From the NCBI GenBank assembly GCA_016858145.1, contig JAEHOE010000163.1:1-64000 (forward strand): 64,000 nucleotides of DNA, in the 5' to 3' direction. Below are positions 34,061-44,400 of this stretch, piece after piece. This stretch comes from Edaphochlamys debaryana (lineage: Eukaryota > Chlorophyta > Chlorophyceae > Chlamydomonadales). Every line of letters begins with the position of its first letter. Position 1 is the first letter of the stretch. The notes beneath the pieces are model-generated. The model saw only the letters and a program-made list of their open reading frames with translations. It had not been told where the DNA came from and did not search any database. A program made the position numbers and the translations under genes.

Positions 34061-36458
34061 GATCTTCCATAGAGCCATGAAAGGCCGACCTTATCCGTGC
34101 CCTGCTGTGGGGGGGGGCGGGGCTTCAGGAGCACGCCTGTGCAACTGCTTTTCGCACGACTGTGTGTGGCAGGCGGGAGTGTTTCTTCTTCTTCTGAGCT
34201 GCGGCCGTTGCCCCTGGAGGAGCGGCGGTCGAGAGAGGGAGGCGGGGGCTCTGTACGCAGGGCTGCCGTGGCAGCCTGGGGAGTGGTGGCCGTTGGGCCT
34301 GTCGGTTGGGGCGATGTGGGCATGCTGCTGCAAAGCGGAGCTCTCTCGTGGCCTTGCTTGTGTACATGGCATGGAATCCCGGCTGGCGGCTTGTGGGAGC
34401 CCGGCTGCTCTGCCCGAAGGCTGTTGGGCGTTCTGTGCTCCAGTGCTGGTCCCTCTGATGAGCGCTGAAAAGGGGCCGAGGCAGGGGATCCTGGCTTCCC
34501 GCCGTCCGTCTGTCCCTCTGTTCGTCCAACCGTGCACCCTGGAGCCACTGCAAGCCCAAGGCCAGGGCTCGAGAAGCACAGCGAAGCGTAAACCCGTAAT
34601 GTGGTCTTGTGGTCAATGTGGTGGTGGTGGCGTGGGCACTCGCCCGCTGGTGAGGCTGAGGGCCTGGTGCTGCTGCGGGAAGGGCATGGAACTGATGCAA
34701 GGGTAGGACCAGTAACGCATCATACTGTATGGTACGGGTACGGATGCTGCAGACAGCTGCCGTGCACCCCTCTGGGGCCCATCATTGTATTTACCGAGGA
34801 CTGCAGACCGCATTGCACGCTGACCGCAGCCACCGCTCGGCCTGCAGGGGTAGGCCTGCACGCCCTCCGAATGGCCGGGCCGAAGCCCGAAGCTGGTGAG
34901 CAGGTGGAGCCGGGAGTGCCCAGGACGAATGCTGACGTGGGCCATGCATCTTAATGGTAAAGAGACTGAGCTGGTCCGTTGGCTCACCTAGCAGCGTGCC
35001 AGCCCCTGCCGGCGCGTGGTGGTGGGGGGTGGGGGCTGGGGGTGCGACTGGGGCACGCATCACACGAGGCGCTGGCTGGGCTCGGCTGGGCGCGGGGTTA
35101 TTATAGACAACGGGGCGTAGTGCCGCGGTGACTGGCGTCGCATGATGTTGGCCGACGCAGAATGCCTGTGCCTGTGAACGCGGGGTCCGGGCGTCCGGCT
35201 GGCGCGCGCTCAGCGGCGTGCAGGCATGACCGACGGAGTCTTGTAAAGGGGGCCGCTTGAGATACGAGCAGAGAAAAGGGAACGGAGGGATTCGGGGGAC
35301 GTTGGCTTGCGTGGAAAGGTGCCGGGAGGGCGGGAGGGCGGGTCGGGGTTTGGGGGGTTCGGGGCGGGGGCGTCCCTGGGCCACCCACACGAAAGCGACC
35401 GATTGCGCGACGTGGAAGTTGCGTGTCCAAGGCGGGGAATTTGAGTCGCGCACCAGCCTCTCGCTGCGCTTGCAACCCGCCAGCGCGGGAGCGCTAGCCT
35501 GCTAGCGTTGCGGCAGCGCCAGCAACTGTCAATCAGGCGCGCGCGTTCGCCTGCGCTCGCACTGAGCGCGGTTGTGTGCTTCCGCAGTGTATGGATGTGG
35601 CATATCATTCAGAGACCAGCGCGCGGCGACGGCGCGACAGGCCAGCGCCGAACCGCTCCACACTTCAAGTCTCGGAGATGGTAGCCGCCAACCACAGCTG
35701 CAGGGCGCGGTAACCGCCCGATGTGCGCCCGTAGGATAACGCGTACCTACCCCAACACCGAGAGAAAGTCCCGCCCCAATACTGCGGCGCCGGAGAGCCC
35801 ATCGAGCCCAGGCGCGGCCCGGAGCCCCTCGGTGCCCTGGGGACGCAGGGGCAGAAAGCGCACCATGTTCGGAAATGTGCCCGTGCATTGCGCGAACAGC
35901 AGACCAGCTGCGGGCTGATTCCCCCCAATCGCACACAGGGCCCATTTGCGAGACGCGTACGGCAGTCTGGGGCGCGAGATGGCTCAAAGCTGCGCTTCTG
36001 CCCTCGCCAGCTAGCACTTGCCACCACCGCTCGTGCCCTCACACAGCTCGCTGCCTTCACGGCACCCCTGCTCTCTTACCGCTCTAGTCTGCACACCGCT
36101 TGGCCAGTTTGGCTAAGCTGGCGACTCGTAGTTTCCACCTCTTAGCTCGCGGCTCAACGCTCCTGAGTAGCCTAGGCTCTCGGGCAACCTCGACCCCGTC
36201 CCCTCTTAACCGGTGAGCGGCGCGGAATCGCTGCATCGGTGGCGGCGTGTGCCCGGCTGCGGGCAGCTCCCTGGCTGCTGCTGCTTCCTTTGGAGGCCTC
36301 AGCTGGGCCCATACTAGCACATTTGGGGGCCCTGGAGGCCTGGGGGGCCCTGTCGCCACCTGTCGGATGACGCTGGGCGCGCTTTCTGCGCTTGACCGCA
36401 CCGCCTGGCGCTGAAGATGGCCTGCGCGCTGCCGTGTCCGCGCAGGATTCGCGTCATC
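33851..36458. other. 2.6-kb gap between Tcd and ODC
   Basis: No gene supported. It contains the tail-derived tandem repeats, then about 1.5 kb without recognised content, then copy B of the 483-bp repeat and the ODC promoter/5' UTR. The first TGTAA after the Tcd stop is at 35242-35246, which would give an unusually long 3' UTR. Confidence 0.45.
35631..36113. repeat. 483-bp dispersed repeat, copy B, upstream of ODC
   Basis: Same orientation as copy A at 32976-33458. It ends 345 bp before the ODC start codon, so it may lie in the promoter or 5' UTR. Homology fades to the left around 35620 and stops sharply on the right after AGTTTGGC. Confidence 0.9.
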
Positions 36459-39400
36459 ATGACAACTTCTGAGGTCCTGAGTCCCCCCCCGCCGACCGCG
36501 GTCGCCAGTCTGGCCGCGCCGCAACTGGCCAGCGTCGACCTCCTTCCCCTGGTGGCCGACGTTGTTACCCCTCAAACCGGCGACGTCGTCAACTTCGCCC
36601 GCAGTTCGAGGCTAAACGAGTCCGGCAAGGCCGGGGCGGTGAGTTCGCTCCGATTGTTGAACTTGATCTTCTGCGTTCGCTACGCGCGACTCTACAACTC
36701 CTTGCCGCGCTGTGCAATCAGCAGCGTCCATCGTGATCCTGTGGATGGCGCGGAAAGCTTGTCCGGGGCCTGCGCCGACCAAGCGACCGGAGTCGCGTGT
36801 CGCTTTTCGGCCCGCAGCGACCCGCCGACCTTCCACCACCTCATCCTCCCAACGCGCACTCCCCTTTCCCCCGCTCCCACAGTTTGGCCTGCCCAACATG
36901 CTCGATATGAAGGCAGAGGCCCTGGAGATGGTGCAGCTGGACAACTGGAGCGTCCAGCCTGTGGACCGCGGCCCGGCAGCTGCAGCGCCTGACCCCAAGC
37001 TGCTGCGCTCCTGGCAGTACCAGGTGACCGGCAAGCTGGCCGTGGCCCAGGTCCTGGTGGACGTCAAGGCCGAGCACATCAAGATGGGTGAGCCGCTTCC
37101 CTGCGAGGGACTTCGTTGTCCAATTGGGCTGCGGCTTCCCCCTTGCTCCTGGGGTCATCTTCCCCCATCTTCCCCCGCGCCCCGCTCTGGGCCCCTGCGC
37201 TTAATAACCTCACGCTCGTCTTCTGTCTTCCCCTCCGCCAGGTGGCCCCATCGGCATGAAGCAGGAGGCGGTCAAGCACATCGTGCGCCACAAGCCGGAC
37301 GACACGTTCTACGTGGTTGACCTGGCGAACGTGCAGCGCATGTTCAAGGTAATGCAACTCGTCCTCCTCGTGTGACGTTCAGGGCGCCTGCGCCCCCAGC
37401 CGGGTTGGGCAGGGCGCAAGGGGCATAGGTAAAACGCCCTTGGGGTGGGCTGCGCCGTGTGCTTTGGCGCTTGGAAGTTAGGGCTAGGATAGGGCGAGCG
37501 GCGTCCGTGCACGCGGTGCGTTGCCTGAGCACGCCGTCGCATCGATTAACTCTCCCCTGGTGTGTTGCTACGCCGTGGACCCTGCAGGCTAGCCCTGCCT
37601 GATTACCCGCTGCCCTATCAATCCTTTACTCTGCACACCGCAACCGCGCACCACCACCACCGCACCACCCCTCGCCCGCCGCGTCAACTACCTGCTACAC
37701 TACCGCCGCAACATCACGTCTCTGCTCCTGCTCAAGCTGCTCTGCTCGGCCTGGAGTCTTCCGGGCCCTGCCATCAGCGTCCGTGCCAGCGCCTCACCAA
37801 GCGCAAGCCTTCTCCTCCCGAGGGCAAGGTCTAAGCGGTGGTGGTGGTGGCGGCGGCTGGAGCCAAGACGTGGAGCGTGGAGCCTGCTGCGGAGCCGACC
37901 CAGAAGACCGCGCACCTTTACATTCAGCACAACCCCCTGTTGTTGCTCCTGGTAACCCTTTCGCACTCACTCCACTAACTGGGGCCGCCGTTGTTTTCCG
38001 CTTGTTAGCAGCTAGGTGTCGTCGATGGGGAGCGCTTTGCACCGCATGTTGTGCCGTCCTCTGTGCTGTCGGGCGTGTGGCGTGTCCGGCGTGTTGGCGT
38101 GTCTTGTGCCGTTGACTTGTGCCTCAGTCTTTGTCTGTGTGTTGGCGTGTGTCTTAGCCCCGGGAACCAGCGACCGCATGGCCGGGGCGCCTGCACCCCT
38201 GAAGCTAGATCCCCCCTGGCGGGGGTGGGCTTCATGCGTGGGAAGCGGGCGCCCCGTCCCAGCGTCTCGCGTGGACCCGACGGCTCGTGCCCGTCGTTTT
38301 GTGCCTGTCCGCGTGTGCACACGCACCAAGCCACGTGGCGACCTCCTGGCCTACACACGAGAGCCCAGAGAGCCGCCATCACGGCCAGGAGGGCCCGTGG
38401 CTACCTTTGGCGCCTTCTCTTCTCCGAATATCTTCCCCAAAGATTTCGGAGAGAAGGACTTGCCAACTCCAGGTGGTTGCTGACGGTTGCCGCTCCCTCC
38501 CCCCCATCCCTGTAGGCGTGGCGCGCAGCCATGCCCCGCGTGGTGCCCTTCTACGGTGAGGGGCGGAGCCGGGATGCTCTGGGTTCGGGGGTGGCAGGGA
38601 GCTGGAAGGGGGTGTGGGAAGCTAAAATCGGTCTCTGCTGGCGCCAGGGCTGTTTCTGAGCCGGAAGCTTTTTGCGCGATTTTTCCTGATTTTTTCTCGT
38701 CTACTTTCGTTCCCCTCGCTATCACAGCCGTCAAGTGCAACCCGGAGCCGGGCATTCTGAAGCTGCTGGTGGCCATGGGCGCGGGCTTCGACTGCGCCTC
38801 CAAGGGCGAGCTGGACATGATGCTGCGCATGGGCGTGTCGCCCTCGCGCATCATCTTCGCGCACCCCTGCAAGCGCGCCTCGGACATCCGCTACGCCCGC
38901 GAGCACGGTGTGCAGTACACCACCGTGAGTCACCCCCCCTTGCCCGGGACCCTCCTTAGCTGAAATTCTGCTGCGGCACCCGCTGTCCTGCCGCGCATCT
39001 AAATCCACCAGGAAGCTTATCCTTACCCTACCCCACTCGCTCGCCACCCGCAGTTCGACACCGTGTCGGAGCTGCACAAGATTGCCTCGATGAACCCCGA
39101 CTTCAAGTGCGTGCTGCGCATCCGCGCGGACGACCCGGACGCCCGCGTGCCCCTGGGCCTCAAGTACGGCGCCGAGGTGTCGGAGGCGGGCGTGCTGCTG
39201 CGCACCGCAAAGGAGCTGGGCCTGCAGGTGGTGGGCGTGTCGTTCCACGTGGGCTCGGCCTGCCAGAACCTGTCGACCTTCTCCGGCGCCATTGAGAACG
39301 CCCGCAAGGTGAGGGCTTGAGAGCTAGAAGTGGGAGTCTTGGGGGTCGGTCATCGGCCAGGCTTCGATCTGCCCCGACGTCTTCCCCTGCATGTCACGCC

Positions 39401-40348
39401 CCTGGCAGCCTCCTGCCTGCTGACTCCCCTCACCCGCGTCCTTCCGTCTCTTCTCTTGCAGGTGTTCGACGAGGCCAACGACCTGGGCTTCAACATGGAG
39501 CTGCTGGACATCGGCGGCGGCTTCACGGGCCACTTCGACGAGATGGGCAACGTCATGTTTGGCGAGATTGCCAACACGATCAACAACGCGCTCGCGGCCA
39601 ACTTCCCGCCGGAGATGGGCGTGCGCGTGATCGCCGAGCCCGGCCGCTACTTCGCCGAGACGTCGTCCACCCTGATGACGCCTGTGTACGGCCAGCGCGA
39701 CCGCATGTCGCCCGAGGGCGGCGTCAAGAAGGACTACTGGCTCACGGACGGCCTGTACGGCTCCTTCAACTGGTGAGGTCCTGGGTGGTTGGGTTTTAGG
39801 TCTGGTTCTTCCCCGGCCTGGACCTGTACGCGCCTGTGTCCTGCGCTCCTTGCTGTGAGCTCGAGTACTGACCTCGCTTGGTCGTTGTTCGTTCCTCCCC
39901 CGCAGCATCCTGTACGACGGCCAGAACCCCGGCTACCACGTGGTGCGCTCGCCGCTGCTGCCGGAGCCCACGGACAACCGCTCCTTCACCTCGACCCTGT
40001 GGGGCCCCACCTGCGACTCGGCCGACTGCGTGTACAAGGACGTCAGCCTGCCCGTGCTCCGCAACGGCGACTGGCTGATGTGGAACAACGCCGGTGGGTA
40101 CTGGGGCCGTGCTGGTCTACTCCCGAGTATTCAGTTCTTATTTTCTAGATGCGCAGCGTCTGCCTGGACCCACGGAGATTAATGCTTACCGATCGCTCCT
40201 GTCCCTCCTGCTCCCCCCAGGCGCCTACACGGTGGCGGGCGCCTGCGACTTCAACGGCATCGAGTTCACCACCCCCGGCAAGCTGTACGTGTGGTCGGAC
40301 TCGGCCGTGGACGTGGACGACGAGGAGGAGGCCGCCATGACCGCATGA
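36459..40348 (+). CDS. ODC: ornithine decarboxylase
   Basis: PLP enzyme converting L-ornithine to putrescine, the first step of polyamine synthesis. Nine exons join in phase to 536 residues: 36459-36638, 36883-37087, 37242-37348, 38516-38555, 38728-38924, 39054-39308, 39462-39772, 39906-40093, 40221-40348. Active-site elements are intact: PLP lysine K180 in FYAVKCNPEP, FHVGSACQ (H308), glycine loop LDIGGGFTGHF (346-348), EPGRYFAET (E387), YDG (D436), catalytic Cys468 in WGPTCDSADC and NNAGAYT (Y497). These correspond to mouse K69, H197, G235-237, E274, D332, C360 and Y389. The N terminus is about 110 residues longer than in animals, and the C terminus is acidic (DVDDEEEAAMTA). An in-frame ATG at 36417 is an alternative start. 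Introns here mostly lack the G-run/C-run ends seen in neighbouring genes. Confidence 0.96.
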
Positions 40349-41438
40349 GGGCCCCGTTGGGCCCTCGCCTCATGGCTCGTGTCCGACGGACGTCGGTTGT
40401 CACCGCCTCGAGATTGCCAGCCAGCATTTGATCTTTGCTCCATGGCATTGGCTTGGCCTAGGTCATGGTGCGGCGGCGTGAATTGTTTGGGTCGGGCCTG
40501 TGGCGGAGCGGGTGCTGCTCCGAGCGCCGTGGTGTTGGTTGGGGCGTGAGGGGCTGGTGCCCGCAAGCGTTGCGGCTGCTGTCTACTCCCAGGGTGGCCG
40601 GTGCGCCCTTTCCCCTTTGTCGCGTGATCGCTGCGCGCGCTCCGGGCCCCCTGTGTTATAAGCAAGCGTTTTGTATTCGGGGAGGGGCGGCCTGTTGGGT
40701 CCTGGGGCCGCCTTGGGAGTGGGTGATGCGGCTGAGTCGTATCTTGTCTGTGTGTTGCAGGGACGGGCCTCGCTAGCTTGGTTGACGGTCTGTCCTGTCC
40801 TGTCCTGGCGGTCTACTGAACTGTGTATTCGAGGCGAGGAAGCGCTGTGGCCGGCCTTCGCCTCCGGCCCTGGGCCCTAGCGCCCTGGCCGTTTGACCCT
40901 CTTTTAACCTCTTCGAACCCATAGCAATGGGGTAGCGGCTGCCCGGTTTTGGCATTAGCGGTGGCTGCTCGAACGCAGGGATGTGGTGTACTGGGCTGAT
41001 ACTTGTAACTGGAGATTGAACCGTTCTCACTGGTTCCTTGCGCCTCCAATGGTCAAAAGGCCCCAGGTTTGTTATGTCCTTCAGCGACAATCTGACCAGG
41101 TTGCAGCGAGTCCAACATAGGCAAAGACCTCAACATAGAACGCCACGCAAGATACTTCTAGTCGTATATGCGAAAGTGAAGAGTCACGACTTCGGCCGGC
41201 ATGTCCCTTGAACATGCCCCTGACTGACCCCGTCAGACTTCCAAGCCATGTTCCTGTGAGCTTTCACCATCAAAGCGGGGCCTACTCCAGGGCGGGCGGG
41301 CACGAGGAAGGCGGAGAGCCGTGGTACGATTGCCGTAGAGCGCGCAGAGGAAATTGACCGGCCGTAACGGCGCTGCAATTGGCAGGCCGGGCTCCGCATC
41401 AGCACGCATCACACTCTTGCGCGAGCATACACGACACA
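40349..41438. other. ODC 3' UTR and pherophorin 5' flank
   Basis: No gene seen. The ODC 3' UTR probably reaches the TGTAA at 41004-41008, about 656 nt after the stop. The remaining 430 bp would be promoter and leader of the pherophorin gene. Confidence 0.5.
41004..41008 (+). terminator. putative poly(A) signal TGTAA of ODC
   Basis: First TGTAA found after the ODC stop at 40348, sense strand. Assigned on motif and position only. Confidence 0.5.
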
Positions 41439-44400
41439 ATGCGGCTCGCTGTCTTGGTCCTCGTCGTCGTGGCGGCCTTCGGGTGAGTCGCGTGCGCGCA
41501 TGCTCACCTGCGACATGCGCACGGAAGACCCGCAGTGCCCCCCGGTCCAACGTACTCCTGGCGATGCCTAGATATGCGAGCAGCACTGCCGGCCGGCCGC
41601 CGCTGCGCCGGACGGCTCGGGTGTCGCCGGCAGCGGAACCGACATGCGCATGCCCGTAACCGCACCACGGCCACTCCACCCATACCACAGTCTGCCAAAC
41701 ATCGCGACCACGCCTTGCTCCTTTGCCCATGCTCGCAGTGCCGCCGCCGCGCAGTCGGCGCTCTACCCCAGCTTCCCCTTCTGCGCCTGCACAAAGAAGC
41801 CCTCGGTCTACTCCCTCGCCCCCGCCGTAACCCCCGGCGACACGCCCGACACCTTCTGCTTCACGCTCGTGGTCGCCAAGCCCGACGGCTGCAAGCACAA
41901 GTGCTGCAGCGCCGACCTGAGGAAGATCGAGTTCAACATCAACGCGCGCTGCGGCGACCACACCACCGGCGTGGACGCCACCGTGAACGGCAAGCCCACC
42001 AAGGTACAGGGAGCAGGGCGAGAGCTGGGGCGAAGCCCCGAAGGTAGCTGCAGCAAGGGCTGCTGCAAGGGGTGCGGCGAGATCAGGCGGACAACGGGGC
42101 ACTGGGAATGGCCTGGAAGGAGGCTGGAGGGGGGCTGAAGAGGCCATAGGCCCAGGCGGACAGTCACGGCAGGGGGGGCGTGTCGCGGGTGGCAACCGCA
42201 CGGGGACGGCGGCGTCTGCTCCATTTCCGCTCCCGTCCCCCTGAACATCGCCTTCCTCCCTCACTCCTCTCCTCACCCCGCTGCCCTCACCGCTCCTTCC
42301 CCACCCTCCCCGAAGGTCGGCCCCGAGTTCCGCACCCCCCGGGATGGCCCCCCGGGCTCCGAGGTGCTGGTGCTGACTCAGCTGGGGCTGGGCCTGGGGG
42401 ACGACGGGGCGCGCATCTGCCTCAGGTGGGGGCGGGGCTGGGGTTGGTGGGCGGAGGCTTGCCGGCTTGGACGCAGAGGGGCCCGGGGCAGAGGGAGGCT
42501 GGGCTTGGGGCGGCTGGGGTCAGGGGGTGGCGGGGCGCGGGCCTCGAAGGGCGAGGGAGGACGGGTGTCTCTGTTGTGTGCCTGGTGCGGCCATGGGGGC
42601 GGGTGGGAGTGCGCGGCGACTGAGAGCGAGAGGGGGAGGGAATGTTGCTCGGGGAGGTGGGGGGGCGGACACACAGCGGGTTGGGTGCTTGGTACCGAAG
42701 GATTGGGGGCGGGGCTGAGGGCAGTTTGGGCTTGGGCGTGTCTGGGGCCAGACTCGCCGGAGGGGGTCTGTGGAAGAGTGCCACGAGGGTGTGGTCCGGC
42801 GCGGGGCGGGCGAAGGATTGGCGTCTTGTGCGCGGTCCAGCACTTCCTCTGCACACTGCACCACTCACCGCTGCAATGGTGCCCTTCACCTCCAGGCTCG
42901 AATCCAGCCGCAGCGGCAACGGCTGCACCAGCCTAGAGGCCCTGTGCGCGCCCCCCGGTGACGCCGCAGCGGGCGTGTGCCAGGCCGCTCTGTTCGACTC
43001 CTCCGCCGACTGCTGCCCCCTGTCAACCGTCAACACCCCCGCCCCGCCGCCGCCTCCTCCTCCCCCGCCCCCGCCGCCGCCGCCCTTCCCCCCGCCGCCC
43101 TATCCCCCGCCGCCGCCCCCGCCCCCCCTCGCCTGCGACGTGTGCGCCTACCTCACCCTCGCGCCCCCTGAGACCGACCCCTTCCCCTTCCGCTTCGACG
43201 ACAGCCTCTGTGCCGCCCTCGCCGACCCCGCCGCTGCGGCCATCACGGACGCCGCCAGTGAGGTGGGCGCCAGCATCGTGACGCCCTTCGAGCTGAGCGC
43301 CTGCTCCGGTGAGTGTTGGGGTCGTTTGGTGCCTGGGCTGAGGTCGGGCTGAGGTCAGGCTGAGGCCTGGCAGGCGCCGCAGATGTGGCGTGCAATCAGC
43401 CGGGGGCGGGGAGTTCTGCACCCCCCGTTCATCCCCGCCCCACCCCAACGCCCCTCCCTCTGCCCCCGTCCCCAACCCTGCCATCACTCCATCATTCCAC
43501 CCGCGCTTACACACACCTCGCCCCCACCTCGCCCCCAACCCCAGCCACGGAGGTCAAGGTGTGCGGCAGCTTCTATTCGGACGAGGACGGAGCCCTGCTC
43601 AAGCCCAAGCTGCAGGTGGGGGCGGGGAGGACAATGCGTTGGCTTAGCGGTCTCTGGGATTTGGTGTAGAGGTGCAGGTGGGCTGGTGGCACGCGGCTGG
43701 GACGGGATGGCGTTCCTGGACTGCGCGGAAACGGACCAAAGCCGTCAGCGTCGTACTGGGGCTGAGGAGTGACGCCGGGGGCTCTCCGCGCTACCGGCCT
43801 GGCGGCCTCAAACCTTCCTCACGCCTTCCTTCCCCCCCTCCTACCCTCCCCCCCCCTCCAGGCCCTCATGGGCTCCTGGCTGGACCTGCTCATGGGCGCG
43901 GGCGGGGGCTGCCGGCCCATGCTGACCGGCTACTCGGCAACCGTGCGGGTGAGTGCCGTACGGGTGTACGACAACCGGTGGCACAGGCCAGGGCATTGAG
44001 AGCCAGAGGAGGGTGGATCGCCTCTCACCGCGTTGGGTGCTTGGGTCCCGCTGTACATGCCTCACTTGACTTCCCCCGTCCGGGTTCCGCGGCCCTCCAC
44101 CTGATCCCGCCCTCAGGTCGGCGGCACCTCCGGCCCCACCTCCCCCGCCTGCCTCGCGGGCAGCGCCGCCAAGGCCTGCGCCAAGCTCGCGGTAAACTTC
44201 CCCAAGTGAGGCCCGTGCGTGCTGCCGTACGCTTACTCATGGTCGGGCGTGTCGTACTCATCACAAGCCCGAGCAGCAACATCCCCTCACGGCCCCGCCC
44301 GACCCGTCCTCAGCCCCTCTATCTACCACCCCTCGCTCGCTCAAAGCCCGTTGCGTACATGCATTGCTAGCTGGTGGGCACAGCTTGTGCGCATTGCCTT

